Shown: positions 1-8,933, numbered from the stretch's first letter. The stretch is 64,000 nucleotides of DNA from Pseudotabrizicola sp. (GCF_030656345.1 NZ_JAUSNR010000015.1:248001-312000), one strand, 5' to 3'. The notes: generated from the letters alone by a model not told the origin. Numbers and translations: made by a program.

Positions 1-1102
1 TCTGCATTACAAAGAACACCAGCAAAGGCACCGCGATGCTGATGAAAGCGGCGGTCGCCAGAATTTCCCAGTTGCCGCCACGGGTGCCCAGAAGTTCCAC
101 GATCTGCTTGGTCATCACCGTGGTTTCCCCCGACGAGTCGATCAGGAACACCAAAGACACCAGCAGGTCATTCCACGTCCACAGAAACTGGAAGATGGCA
201 AAGGAGGCGAGCGCCGGGAAGGACAGCGGCAGGATGATCTTGGTAAAGATCTGGAAATCAGACGCGCCATCGACCTTGGCGCACTCGATGATATCGCGCG
301 GCAGACCCACCATGTAATTTCGCAAAAGATAGATCGCCAGCGGCAGCCCGAACCCGGTATGCGCCAGCCATGTGCCCAGATAGCCCTTGCCGATGCCAAT
401 CTCGTTGTGCAGTTTCAACAGCGGAATCAGCGCCAGTTGCAGCGGCACCACCAATAGCCCGACAATCGCCGCAATCAGCAGCGCCCGGCCGGGAAAATCC
501 ATCCACGCCAGGGCATAAGCGGCAAAAGCTGCCACAAGGATCGGGATGATGGTGGCGGGAATCGTCACCGTCAGCGTGTTGAAGAACGCCTTCGACATGC
601 CGTCGGTGTTGCTGGGTTCAAACAGGATGGCGCGGTAGTTCTCGAACGTGAACTCCGGCGGGGTGGCGGCGGTGCTGAAAATCCGTGGCAGGCGGGTGCC
701 TTCGGTTGTCACCGGGCTGGACAGCACATAGGCGCCATCCTCGGCCACGCTCAGCGTAACACCGTCGCCCAGATCGGCCACGTCGCCGGGCTCAAATGCG
801 GTCGGTTGCACCGAAGACGTGCCCCAGGCGCTGACGGTGGCATCGGTGGCGGCAAACAGCCGCCCCTCGATCACAAACCGCCCGTCCACCTCGACCTCGG
901 CCCCGCCGACGCGGATGGCGGGCACCTGACGTTCCTGCGTCGACAGCGCCGACCACCAGCCGGATGTGGCGATCTGATCCGCCGTGCGGAACGATGACAC
1001 AAACAGCCCCAGCGTCGGGAACAGCCAAAGCGCCACCAGCACCGCCATCGAGATATGCACCGCCCAGGTCAGCCCGGACTTTTGACCCACTACATTGTCC
1101 AT
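1..1102 (-). CDS. aglG: alpha-glucoside ABC transporter permease AglG (3' end cut by window edge)
   Basis: Second inner-membrane permease of a carbohydrate (CUT1) importer. Translation from 1102 begins MDNVVGQKSGLTWAVH, followed by a first membrane helix. A long periplasmic segment of roughly 100 residues follows, and then the permease core with the cytoplasmic EAA loop (IIECAKVDGASDFQIFTKII). The long extracytoplasmic insert is typical of AglG/MalG-like proteins. The start lies one base after the aglF stop, so the two are translated together. At least 367 residues are present and a short C-terminus lies outside the window. The sugar specificity is inferred from AglE and AglR nearby. Confidence 0.88.
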   Translation of the reverse strand, partial: MDNVVGQKSGLTWAVHISMAVLVALWLFPTLGLFVSSFRTADQIATSGWWSALSTQERQVPAIRVGGAEVEVDGRFVIEGRLFAATDATVSAWGTSSVQPTAFEPGDVADLGDGVTLSVAEDGAYVLSSPVTTEGTRLPRIFSTAATPPEFTFENYRAILFEPSNTDGMSKAFFNTLTVTIPATIIPILVAAFAAYALAWMDFPGRALLIAAIVGLLVVPLQLALIPLLKLHNEIGIGKGYLGTWLAHTGFGLPLAIYLLRNYMVGLPRDIIECAKVDGASDFQIFTKIILPLSFPALASFAIFQFLWTWNDLLVSLVFLIDSSGETTVMTKQIVELLGTRGGNWEILATAAFISIAVPLLVFFVMQ

Positions 1103-1103
1103 G

Positions 1104-2345
1104 TCAGCGCATCTCCTTGCGGGCGTTGTAGACGTTCCAGATCAGGATCGGCGTCACCAAAAGCATGATCACCATGGCAGAAGCCGAGCCGACACCCCAA
1201 TCGTTGGCGCGGAACAGCTTGTCATACATGTAATTGGCCAGCACCTGCGTTTCCCATTGGCCGTTCGACATGGCAAAGACGATGTCGAACACCTTGAGCA
1301 CGACGATGGTGATCGTGGTCCAGACCACCACGATGGTGCCCATGATCTGCGGCACCTTGATCTTGAAGAAGATCTGGAACGGGTTGGCCCCGTCGACAAT
1401 CGCGGCCTCGATCGTGTCTTCGGGCACCCCGCGCAAGGCCGCCGACAGGATCACCATGGCAAAGCCGGTCTGGATCCAGACCAGCACGATCATCAGAAAG
1501 AACGAGTTCCAGAACGGAATGGTCAGCCATGTCTGCGGCACCCCATACGGCAGATCCGCGCCCAGCACCCCGAGGACCGAGCGCAGCGATATGTAGATCA
1601 GCCACAGCGCCACCGCTGCCCCCAGAACCCGCAGCGGAATGGTCCCGCGCCCCACCGGCTGGCCCGCAGGGCGCAGCATCGGGCGCACAAACACCCATGC
1701 GATCCACCCGACCGCAGCGGCAAAGGCCAACAGCCCCAGCGCCGGCACAATCTTTAGGAACAGCACCGACGCAGGCCCGCCCTCAAACGCCAGCCATACC
1801 GCGTTCAGAATCCCGATCTGCTCCTGATCGGCGGGGCGGGTGTCATAGACCAGCTTCCAGATCACGGCGGCACCCACAAAGGAAATCGCCATCGGCATGA
1901 AGATCAGCGATTTGGCGATATTGCCCCAGCGAATGCGGTCAGACAGTTGCGCCGCCAGCAGGCCGAATGCGGTCGACATCGCCGGCACCACGATCAGCCA
2001 CAGCATGTTGTTGCGCAGGGCCTCCCAGAACTTCGGCTCGCCCGACATCTTGCGGTAATTGTCCAACCCCACCCAGACATAGCCGCCCCCCGGCACCCGC
2101 TGGGTCAGCGACAGGCGCAAGGTCTCCACCACCGGATAGGCGAGATACACCGACAGCGCGATCAGCGCCGGGGCAAGAAACAGCCAGGGCCGGATCAGAT
2201 TGGCGCGGTTGATGTTGCGCCCGGCATGCGGGCCGGATGGCGGATACAGCACCTTGTCCAGAAACAGGTTGGAAAAGTAGAAATAGCCGACGCAGCCGCC
2301 AACCCCGATGATGATGGTGATCAAACCCTGAAGTGCCGGTGACAT
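1104..2345 (-). CDS. aglF: alpha-glucoside ABC transporter permease AglF
   Basis: First permease subunit of the Agl importer (MalF-like, 413 aa). It has an N-terminal membrane segment (about 8-28), further helices, and the EAA loop near residues 313-332 (EAAIVDGANPFQIFFKIKVP) that docks on the ATPase. Residues about 185-268 form an insertion between core helices, with two extra hydrophobic stretches (about 203-220 and 238-256), so the protein is long for the family. A GGGGGAGG ribosome site precedes the ATG. It sits between aglE and aglG in one transcription unit. Function follows from family and context; the exact sugar is not shown. Confidence 0.88.
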   Translation of the reverse strand: MSPALQGLITIIIGVGGCVGYFYFSNLFLDKVLYPPSGPHAGRNINRANLIRPWLFLAPALIALSVYLAYPVVETLRLSLTQRVPGGGYVWVGLDNYRKMSGEPKFWEALRNNMLWLIVVPAMSTAFGLLAAQLSDRIRWGNIAKSLIFMPMAISFVGAAVIWKLVYDTRPADQEQIGILNAVWLAFEGGPASVLFLKIVPALGLLAFAAAVGWIAWVFVRPMLRPAGQPVGRGTIPLRVLGAAVALWLIYISLRSVLGVLGADLPYGVPQTWLTIPFWNSFFLMIVLVWIQTGFAMVILSAALRGVPEDTIEAAIVDGANPFQIFFKIKVPQIMGTIVVVWTTITIVVLKVFDIVFAMSNGQWETQVLANYMYDKLFRANDWGVGSASAMVIMLLVTPILIWNVYNARKEMR

Positions 2346-2437
2346 GGCGCCTCAACCTCCCCCTTTGTGTTCCCCGGTCCGTGGCCGGTTGACCCGGCTC
2401 GCATTCTGTCGGTCTGCGCGCATCTGCGGCAAAGAAA

Positions 2438-2466
2438 CCCCCGGCGGCAGGTGATGCCGCCGGGGG
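2438..2466 (-). terminator. intercistronic hairpin between aglE and aglF
   Basis: A perfect 12-bp inverted repeat (CCCCCGGCGGCA / TGCCGCCGGGGG) with a 5-nt loop lies 10 bases after the aglE stop. On the minus strand it is followed by TTTCTTT. Such stems after a binding-protein gene usually act as an attenuator or mRNA-stabilising structure, giving more binding protein than permease. Confidence 0.7.
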
Positions 2467-2476
2467 TGGTCAGGCT

Positions 2477-3829
2477 TTACTGCAACCCGTCCCAGGATTG
2501 CTGGATGGCATCCGCCACCTCTTGCGCCGGTTTGCCGCCTGCATAATCGACCATCCCGGTCCAGAAAGAGCCAGCCCCAACACCGCCCGGCATCAGATCG
2601 GACCCGTCAAAGCGGAAGGTATCGGCGCTCAGCAAAATCTCCCCCATGCCTTTGAGCGTGTCATCGGCATAAAGATCGACGTTGACCCCGGTATGCGGCG
2701 TCAGGAATCCCGATTGCGCCATCCACACCTCATGCGCGGCGGGCACTTTCAGCCATTCGATAAAGGCGCGCGCCGCCGGGCTGTCCTTGGTGATGCCAAA
2801 CAGCGTGCCCGCGCCCAGAACCGGCTTGCCGAGGTCTTTTTCCGCATAGGCCGGGAAATAGAAGAAATCGGCGTCCAGCCCCATCTGCGTGCCCTCGGGG
2901 AAGAAGGACGGGATGAACGAGGCCTGACGGTGCATCATGCACTGCGGCGGCGACGAGAACAGACCCTTGGGGCTGTCGCGGAAATCGGTGGTGGCAACGG
3001 CCCCCCGGCCCCCGGCGACGCGGCCCTCTTCGATGAACCAGCCGAATTCCTCAATCGCGGCCACGACCTTGGGATCGTTGAACTTCAGCTCATTGCTGAC
3101 CCATGCGTCATAATCCTGCGGCGTGTTGACCCGCAGCATCATGTCTTCCACCCAATCGGTCGCAGGCCAGCCGGTCGCCCCGCCCGACCCCAGACCGACG
3201 CACCATGGTGTCACACCATCGGCCACCATCTGTTCGGTCAGCGCTTTCAACTCTTCCATGGTTTCGGGCACGTCATAGCCCGAATCCTCAAAATTCTCCG
3301 GGCTGAACCAGACCAGCGATTTCAGGTCGACCTTGTAGAAAAAACCGTACAGCGCCTCGGTGCCATCCGGGCCGGGAAAGGTCGCCAGATCGACCCAGGA
3401 CTGGCCCGCCGCGTAATTTTCCTGAAAGAAGGTCGCATCCGCATCGGTCAGCGGGGCCACCTGCCCCAGACGCGCCAGATCGGCGGCAAGGCCGGGCTGC
3501 GGGAACACCGAGATATTGGCGGCAGACCCCGCCTCGGCATCAATGCGCACCTGCGTCTCAAAGCTGTCCGATCCGACGTATTGCACGGTCACGCCGGTGG
3601 CAGCCGCAAAATAGGCCAGCATCGACTCGACCAGTTCCTGATCGGGGCCAAGCCATGGGCCGGCAATCGTCAGGGTCTGCCCGGCCAGATCGCCATGCGC
3701 GGCCTTGAACTCTTCATACGAGGCCCAGTTGAAGGCCCCCTCACCGATCGGAAAAGTCAGGTCTTGCGCCACAGCGCCGCCCGCCATCATCGCCAGCGCG
3801 GCAACGCTGACTGTCAGTTTCAATGTCAT
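2477..3829 (-). CDS. aglE: alpha-glucoside ABC transporter periplasmic binding protein AglE
   Basis: Extracellular solute-binding protein (family 1) of 450 aa that delivers sugar to AglFG. The start chosen at 3829 gives a clean signal peptide (MTLKLTVSVAALAMMAGGAVAQ, cleavage after AQA-like AVA) and follows a GGGAGGA ribosome site. A longer upstream reading would put the signal internally. The mature protein begins DLTFPIGEGAFNW and carries a typical sugar-binding fold with many aromatic residues. It is the first gene of the aglEFG unit and diverges from aglR across about 300 bases holding LacI-type operators. Confidence 0.9.
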   Translation of the reverse strand: MTLKLTVSVAALAMMAGGAVAQDLTFPIGEGAFNWASYEEFKAAHGDLAGQTLTIAGPWLGPDQELVESMLAYFAAATGVTVQYVGSDSFETQVRIDAEAGSAANISVFPQPGLAADLARLGQVAPLTDADATFFQENYAAGQSWVDLATFPGPDGTEALYGFFYKVDLKSLVWFSPENFEDSGYDVPETMEELKALTEQMVADGVTPWCVGLGSGGATGWPATDWVEDMMLRVNTPQDYDAWVSNELKFNDPKVVAAIEEFGWFIEEGRVAGGRGAVATTDFRDSPKGLFSSPPQCMMHRQASFIPSFFPEGTQMGLDADFFYFPAYAEKDLGKPVLGAGTLFGITKDSPAARAFIEWLKVPAAHEVWMAQSGFLTPHTGVNVDLYADDTLKGMGEILLSADTFRFDGSDLMPGGVGAGSFWTGMVDYAGGKPAQEVADAIQQSWDGLQ

Positions 3830-4127
3830 ATGCAGTCCTCCCGGATGACCCCGCCCATCCTGCGGGGCGCTGTGCCAACAGCGGCGGAATGGCGACCGAA
3901 AAGAATCGCCCTCAAACCGCTTTGGATAGCGCACTTTTGCCGAAGGCCCCGCAGCTGTCAATCCAATGTGCCTGCTGCTGGTGCAAAGCGGTGTTTTTGC
4001 AGGCGCAGCATGGGCCTGTAACGATTACGCCATCGTCGCTTTACCTTTGACCTCTTGGTGCCGTCTGGCTAAGGTCAGCCCCGATTGAAACCGTTTTGGG
4101 CGCACCCGCCACAATGATCCTGCCACT
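3830..4127. promoter_or_regulatory. divergent aglE/aglR control region
   Basis: The 298 bases between the two starts have no credible gene. Three LacI-type elements are visible. At 3912-3925, TCAAACCGCTTTGG matches 12 of 14 positions of the palindrome TCAAAGCGCTTTGA. At 3982-4001 there is TGCAAA-N8-TTTGCA with the half site CAAAGCG. At 4086-4099, TGAAACCGTTTTGG ends 28 bases before the aglR start. AglR autoregulation and repression of aglE are inferred from position. Confidence 0.6.
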
Positions 4128-5153
4128 ATGAACCTCAAGGAACTCGCGTCCCGTCTGGGCCTGTCGCCCACCACCGTCAGCCGCGCGCTGAACGGCTACC
4201 CCGAGGTGAATGAGGCCACCCGCGAACGCGTGATGGCGGCTGCAAAACGCCACAACTACCATCCCAACACCCGCGCCATCCGTCTGGCCACCGGGCGGGC
4301 GATGGCGGTGGGGCATGTGATCCCTGTCGCCACCCGGCATGAGATTGTGAACCCGGTCTTTGCCGATTTCATCGCTGGCGCAGGCGAGACCTACAGCCGC
4401 AACGATTACGACATGGTGCTGTCGGTGGTGCCCGACGATCAGGAAGAAGCCGCCTATCGCGGGATGAAATCCAAGGGCAATGTCGATGGCGTCATCGTCC
4501 ACGCGCCCAAGCTGAACGACCCGCGCATCGCCCTGCTGCATGATATCGGCCTGCCCTTCGTGGTGCATGGCCGCGCCACCGGGGCCACGCTGCCCTATAG
4601 CTGGCTTGATGTGAACAACCGTCGCGCCTTTCAGCGCGCCGCCGAATTCCTGCTCGATCTGGGCCACACAAGGATTGCGCTGGTCAACGGTCTGGAGTTC
4701 ATGGATTTCGCCATCCGCCGCCGCAGTGGCTATGAAGGGGCGCTGATCGCCCGTGGCATCACGCCAGACCCTGCGCTGATGTCCTCGGATGAGATGACCG
4801 AAATCGCCGGCCACCGCGCCGCGCGGCGCATGCTGGCGCTGCCCGACCGGCCCACCGCCTTCATGGTCGCCTCGATGATCTCGGGCATGGGGGTGCGGCG
4901 CGCGCTGGAAGAGGCGGGGTTGCAGATGGGGCGCGATATCTCGGTCATCATCCATGACGATGACCTGAGCTACATGAAGAACGGCGAGGATGTGCCGATC
5001 TTCACCGCCACCCGGTCTTCGGTGCGCGATGCCGGACGGCTGGCGGCAGACATGCTGCTGGACCTGATCGCCAACCCCGGCCCGGTCCAGCAACGCCTGC
5101 TGGAGGCAGAGCTGATCATGGGCCAGTCCACCGGCCCCTGCCCGCGCGCCTGA
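4128..5153 (+). CDS. aglR: LacI-family transcriptional regulator AglR
   Basis: DNA-binding sugar-responsive repressor of 341 aa. The N-terminal helix-turn-helix (LKELASRLGLSPTTVSRALN, residues 3-22) and hinge helix are standard for LacI/GalR proteins. A periplasmic-binding-protein-like effector domain covers about residues 60-335. It diverges from the aglEFG importer and heads the plus-strand unit with the glycosidase and glucokinase, the layout known for aglR in Alphaproteobacteria. Its likely sites are the palindromes in the gap to aglE, and possibly those before glgP. The inducer is probably an alpha-glucoside or glucose, by inference. Confidence 0.88.
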   Translation: MNLKELASRLGLSPTTVSRALNGYPEVNEATRERVMAAAKRHNYHPNTRAIRLATGRAMAVGHVIPVATRHEIVNPVFADFIAGAGETYSRNDYDMVLSVVPDDQEEAAYRGMKSKGNVDGVIVHAPKLNDPRIALLHDIGLPFVVHGRATGATLPYSWLDVNNRRAFQRAAEFLLDLGHTRIALVNGLEFMDFAIRRRSGYEGALIARGITPDPALMSSDEMTEIAGHRAARRMLALPDRPTAFMVASMISGMGVRRALEEAGLQMGRDISVIIHDDDLSYMKNGEDVPIFTATRSSVRDAGRLAADMLLDLIANPGPVQQRLLEAELIMGQSTGPCPRA

Positions 5154-5184
5154 CACCTCAGATCTTACCTGAAAGTCCCCTCCC

Positions 5185-6513
5185 ATGCCCCTGTCACGCT
5201 TTGATTTTCCACCCGGATTTGTCTTCGGTGCCGCCACCGCCGCCTATCAGATCGAAGGCGCAGGATTCGGTGGCTGTGGCCCCAGCCATTGGGATACCTT
5301 CGCCGCCACCCCCGGCAATGTGGTGCGCGCCGAGGATGGCGCGCGCGCCTGCGACCATTACCACCACTGGCCCGCCGACCTTGATCTGTTGCAAGCGGCC
5401 CATATGGATGCCTACCGCTTCTCCACATCCTGGGCGCGGGTGATGCCCGATGGGGTGACGGTGAACGCGGAGGGCATGGATTTCTACGACCGTCTGGTCG
5501 ATGGCATGCTGGCCCGCGGGCTGAAGCCGTTCCAGACCCTCTACCATTGGGAGCTGCCCTCCGCCCTCGCCGACACAGGCGGCTGGACCAACCGCGACAC
5601 CTGCGCCCGTTTCGCCGATTTCGCCCAAACCATCACCGAACGCCTCGGCGACCGCGTGGCATCGATCGCCACCATAAACGAGCCGTGGTGCGTGGCATGG
5701 CTGTCGCATTTCATCGGTGCCCATGCGCCGGGCCAGCGCGACATCCGCGCGGCTGCCCGCGCCATGCACCACATTTTGCTCGCGCATGGCATGGCGGTGC
5801 AGCGTCTGCGCGACATGGGCCAGCAAAACCTCGGCATCGTGCTGAACTTCGACTATGCCGAACCCGCGACCGACAGCGCGCAGGACCAACAGGCCGCCGC
5901 CCGCTGGGACGGCATCTTCAACCGCTGGTTCATCGAAGGCATCACCAGACAGACCTACCCGCAGATCGTGCTCGACGGCCTCGCCCCCCATATGCCGCAG
6001 GGCTGGCAGGATGACATGGCGCTGATCGGCCAAAAGCTCGACTGGCTCGGCGTGAACTACTACACCCGCCACCTGCACGCGCATGACCCCGCCAGCCCCT
6101 GGCCCCATCTGCGCGATGTGCCGGGCCCCCTGCCGAAAACCCAGATGGGGTGGGAGATCTACCCCGAGGGGCTGCACCATTTCCTGACGCGGATGGCAAA
6201 GGACTATGTTGGCAGCCTGCCGATCTATGTCACCGAAAACGGCATGGCCAATGCCGATCAGATCACGGATGGCACCGTCCCCGATCAGATCCGCGAAGAC
6301 TTCCTCTTCGCCCATCTCGCCGCCACCAGGCGGGCCATCGCGGACGGGGCCAATGTCAAGGGCTTCTTCTACTGGTCGCTCTTGGACAATTACGAATGGG
6401 CCGAGGGGTATGAAAAGCGCTTCGGTCTCGTGCATGTCGATTTCGACAGCTTGGCAAGGACCCCGAAAGCCTCGTATCACGCACTGGCCCGGGCGCTGGC
6501 CCGCAATGCGTAA
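5185..6513 (+). CDS. bglA: GH1 family beta-glucosidase
   Basis: Retaining glycoside hydrolase of family 1 (442 aa), normally hydrolysing beta-glucosides or beta-galactosides in the cytoplasm. The N-terminal family signature (FVFGAATAAYQIEG) is at residues 13-26. The acid/base glutamate is E166 in TINEPW, and the nucleophile is E351 in YVTENGMA. No signal peptide is seen. It lies 31 bases after aglR and 18 before glk, so the three are likely co-transcribed and the released glucose would be phosphorylated by Glk. A beta-glycosidase beside an alpha-glucoside importer is a little unexpected; an alpha-glucosidase (aglA) may lie beyond the left edge. Confidence 0.93.
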   Translation: MPLSRFDFPPGFVFGAATAAYQIEGAGFGGCGPSHWDTFAATPGNVVRAEDGARACDHYHHWPADLDLLQAAHMDAYRFSTSWARVMPDGVTVNAEGMDFYDRLVDGMLARGLKPFQTLYHWELPSALADTGGWTNRDTCARFADFAQTITERLGDRVASIATINEPWCVAWLSHFIGAHAPGQRDIRAAARAMHHILLAHGMAVQRLRDMGQQNLGIVLNFDYAEPATDSAQDQQAAARWDGIFNRWFIEGITRQTYPQIVLDGLAPHMPQGWQDDMALIGQKLDWLGVNYYTRHLHAHDPASPWPHLRDVPGPLPKTQMGWEIYPEGLHHFLTRMAKDYVGSLPIYVTENGMANADQITDGTVPDQIREDFLFAHLAATRRAIADGANVKGFFYWSLLDNYEWAEGYEKRFGLVHVDFDSLARTPKASYHALARALARNA

Positions 6514-6531
6514 CGCCCAAGGACGCCGCCC

Positions 6532-7506
6532 ATGACCCTCGCCCTTCTTGCCGATATCGGCGGCACCAACACCCGCGTCGCTCTGGCAGACGGCGACCGC
6601 GTGCTGCCCGACACGCTCGCGCGCTTTGCCAATGCCGACTATCAGGCGCGCGGTCAGGACATTGCCAATATCCTGTCCGATTACCTGAACACCAGCGGCC
6701 AGACCGTCTCGGGCGTCTGTGTCGCCGCCGCAGGGCCGGTGCAGGACGGCGTTGCGCAGATGACCAACCTGCATTGGGTGATCGACGACGGCAAACTGCG
6801 CGCCGCCACCGGCGCGCGCCATACCGCCATCCTCAACGATCTGCAGGCGCAGGGTCAGGCGCTGGGGCACATCGCACCGGACAAACTGCGCCTGGTCACC
6901 GATGGCCCGAAGGTGCCCGGCACCATGCTGGTGGTGGGCCTCGGCACCGGCGTCAACGCCGCCCCCGTGCATGGCAGCGGGGCCGCCCGCATCGTACCGC
7001 CGTCGGAATGCGGCCATGTCAACATGCCGGTGCGCTGCGAAGAAGACCTGGCGCTGATGCGCTTTGTCGAAGCCCTGCTGGCCGCGCGCGGCGAGGTCGC
7101 GCATTGCGGCGTGGAAGAGGTGCTGTCAGGACGCGGCCTGATCAACCTGCACGCCTTTGCCGCAGCACAAGCGCACGCACCCGCCGCCACCACCTCGGCG
7201 CAGGTTTTTGAGGCTCTCGAAAACGGCGATCCGACAGCCACCCATGCCGCCACGCTCTACACCCGGATTCTGGCGCAAACACTTGCGGACCTCGCGCTGA
7301 TCCACCTGCCCTATGGCGGCATCTACCTGATCGGCGGCATGGCCCGCGCCATGACCCCGCATTTCGCGCGGCTGGGGCTGAGCACACATTTCCGCGAAAC
7401 CCGCCGGGTGGACCTGCTGGAGACCGGTTTCTCGATCACGGTGGTCGAGGATGATTTTGCCGCGCTCACCGGCTGCGCCGCTTATCTGCACGCGCAATCG
7501 GCCTGA
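6532..7506 (+). CDS. glk: glucokinase
   Basis: ATP-dependent glucokinase of the bacterial Glk (non-ROK) type, 324 aa, converting glucose to glucose 6-phosphate. The phosphate-binding motif LLADIGGTNTRVAL is at the N-terminus. The second conserved segment VVGLGTGVNAA and the sugar-site region PSECGHVNMPV are present, as is the C-terminal GGIYLIGGMA adenosine motif. It is the third gene of the aglR-bglA-glk unit. Its product feeds pgm and the glycogen operon elsewhere in the window, or the Entner-Doudoroff route. Confidence 0.92.
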   Translation: MTLALLADIGGTNTRVALADGDRVLPDTLARFANADYQARGQDIANILSDYLNTSGQTVSGVCVAAAGPVQDGVAQMTNLHWVIDDGKLRAATGARHTAILNDLQAQGQALGHIAPDKLRLVTDGPKVPGTMLVVGLGTGVNAAPVHGSGAARIVPPSECGHVNMPVRCEEDLALMRFVEALLAARGEVAHCGVEEVLSGRGLINLHAFAAAQAHAPAATTSAQVFEALENGDPTATHAATLYTRILAQTLADLALIHLPYGGIYLIGGMARAMTPHFARLGLSTHFRETRRVDLLETGFSITVVEDDFAALTGCAAYLHAQSA

Positions 7507-7526
7507 GCGGACGCGCCCCTGCGTCA

Positions 7527-7593
7527 TCTCCTGTTCAGAAATATCCTCGGGGGTGGGGCGCCGCAGGCGACCAAGGGGGCAGACAGCCCCCTT
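7527..7593. repeat. mosaic intergenic repeat, copy 1
   Basis: Contains GTTCAGAAATATCCTCGGGG, also found near 62075 as GTTCACAAATATCCTCGGGG. It also holds the G/C hairpin GGGGGC-AGACA-GCCCCC (about 7575-7591), which recurs at 37456-37474. It lies between the convergent ends of glk and the esterase gene. Confidence 0.65.
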
Positions 7594-7602
7594 CGCTCTG
7601 AA

Positions 7603-7635
7603 CAAAAAAACAATGCGGCCCCTCTTCGGGGCCGC
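7603..7635 (-). terminator. rho-independent terminator of the esterase gene
   Basis: The stem GCGGCCCC/GGGGCCGC (7615-7622 and 7628-7635) with a 5-nt loop is followed on the minus strand by a run of seven T (7604-7610 region). It lies 10 bases after the stop of the minus-strand gene at 7645. Confidence 0.85.
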
Positions 7636-7644
7636 TCCGCCAGA

Positions 7645-8304
7645 TCACCCCGGCAGCCGCTCGCGCAGAAACTGCAAGGCCACGCCCAGCCCGTCCGGCG
7701 CAATCCCATGCCCGGAGCCTTGCATCACATGGCCGAACACCTCGAACCCCGCCCCCAGCAGCGCGTCGCCTGCCAGTGACATATCGGCAAAGGGCACCAC
7801 AGGGTCCTGATCGCCGTGGATCAGCAGCACCGGCGGTTTCACCCCCGCCTCCGCCATCAGCAGTTCCGGCCCCAGCAACCGGCCCGAGATCGCCACCACG
7901 CCTGCCAAAGCCACATCACGGCGCGGTGCGACATGCAGGCTCATCATCGCGCCCTGCGAAAACCCGACCAGCGCCAGTGCCTCCGGCCCGATGCCTTCCT
8001 CCGCCATAATCCGGTCCAGAAACCCGTTCAGATCCTCCGCCGCGCGCAGCAGCCCGGCACGGCTGTCGGCCTCATCAGACCCGTCCAGCCATGGAATCGA
8101 AAACCACTGCCGGCCAAAGCCATTGCCCGTGGTCCGCTCCGGCGCGTCGGGGGCATAGAATGCGGTGCCCGGCAGATGCGGGGCCAGCGGGTCGGCCAGC
8201 CCCAGAAGGTCTGCGCCATCCGCCCCGTAGCCATGCACGAACACCACCACGCTCGTGGCAGCCCCCGGGGCCACCCCCCGCCGTGCCGATTGCAACTCCC
8301 GCAT
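7645..8304 (-). CDS. phospholipase/carboxylesterase family alpha/beta hydrolase
   Basis: Cytoplasmic serine hydrolase of the carboxylesterase/thioesterase family (219 aa). The oxyanion region is FVHGYGADGADL, the nucleophile elbow is GFSQGAMM, the acidic residue is in HGDQDPVVPF, and the catalytic histidine is in GSGHGIA. The start at 8304 overlaps the stop of the upstream glycosylase gene by one base (TGATG), which implies translational coupling. A longer upstream reading would run into that gene. Substrate is unknown; family members act on short acyl esters or lysophospholipids. Confidence 0.85.
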   Translation of the reverse strand: MRELQSARRGVAPGAATSVVVFVHGYGADGADLLGLADPLAPHLPGTAFYAPDAPERTTGNGFGRQWFSIPWLDGSDEADSRAGLLRAAEDLNGFLDRIMAEEGIGPEALALVGFSQGAMMSLHVAPRRDVALAGVVAISGRLLGPELLMAEAGVKPPVLLIHGDQDPVVPFADMSLAGDALLGAGFEVFGHVMQGSGHGIAPDGLGVALQFLRERLPG

Positions 8305-8933
8305 CACATCACCCCTTCGCGTGCCTTTGCGACCCGGTAATAGGCCCAAAGCACGCGTGCCGCAACCGACCGCCACGGGCTCCACGCCGCGGCCATCGCG
8401 CGCAGCGCCTTCTCAGATGGCCGCGCCTCCAGCCCGTACAGAACCCGCGCCGCCTCCTGCAGGGCCAGATCGCCTGGCGCAAACACATCCGCCCGCCCCA
8501 GCGCGAACATCGCGTAAATCTCGGCGGTCCATGTCCCGATGCCGGGCACCGCCACCAGCGTGGCGATCACCTGATCGTCGGGCACGCCGCGCAAGCCCTC
8601 AAAATCAATCCCCGCCCGCGCAAGCGCCTGCCCATAGCGCGCCTTTTGCCGCGACAGACCCACGGCGCGCAGAGTCTCTTCACCGGCATCCGCCATCGCC
8701 TGCGCTTCAGTCAACCCTGCCGCCTCCAGCCGCGCCCAGATCGCCCGGGCCGAGGCGACGGAAACCTGCTGCGACACGATGGCCGACAACAGCGCCGCAA
8801 ACCCGTCCGGCTGCCGCCGCAGCGGCAACGGCCCGCACAGTGCAATCGCCTGCGCCATCCGCGCATCGCGCGCGGCCAGCCACGCAGCCCCTTCGGTCAC
8901 GCAAGCCTCGGTCCGTATGATCCGTCCCACCAT
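8304..8933 (-). CDS. HhH-GPD DNA-3-methyladenine glycosylase
   Basis: Base-excision repair glycosylase of the AlkA/HhH-GPD superfamily (209 aa), removing alkylated bases. The helix-hairpin-helix is in VPGIGTWTAEIYAMFAL and the catalytic aspartate follows in FAPGDLAL. The motif LLSAIVSQQVSVASA is the usual N-terminal family block. The start at 8933 (MVGRIIRTE) has a purine-rich GGGCAGGGTGG upstream, and the longer frame upstream is only the shadow of the divergent MFS gene. It is translationally coupled to the downstream esterase. Confidence 0.88.
   Translation of the reverse strand: MVGRIIRTEACVTEGAAWLAARDARMAQAIALCGPLPLRRQPDGFAALLSAIVSQQVSVASARAIWARLEAAGLTEAQAMADAGEETLRAVGLSRQKARYGQALARAGIDFEGLRGVPDDQVIATLVAVPGIGTWTAEIYAMFALGRADVFAPGDLALQEAARVLYGLEARPSEKALRAMAAAWSPWRSVAARVLWAYYRVAKAREGVM

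Noticed and set aside
5194..7104. 636-codon open frame on the minus strand across bglA and glk
   Set aside because: Antisense to two well-supported genes with catalytic motifs; translation has no domain.
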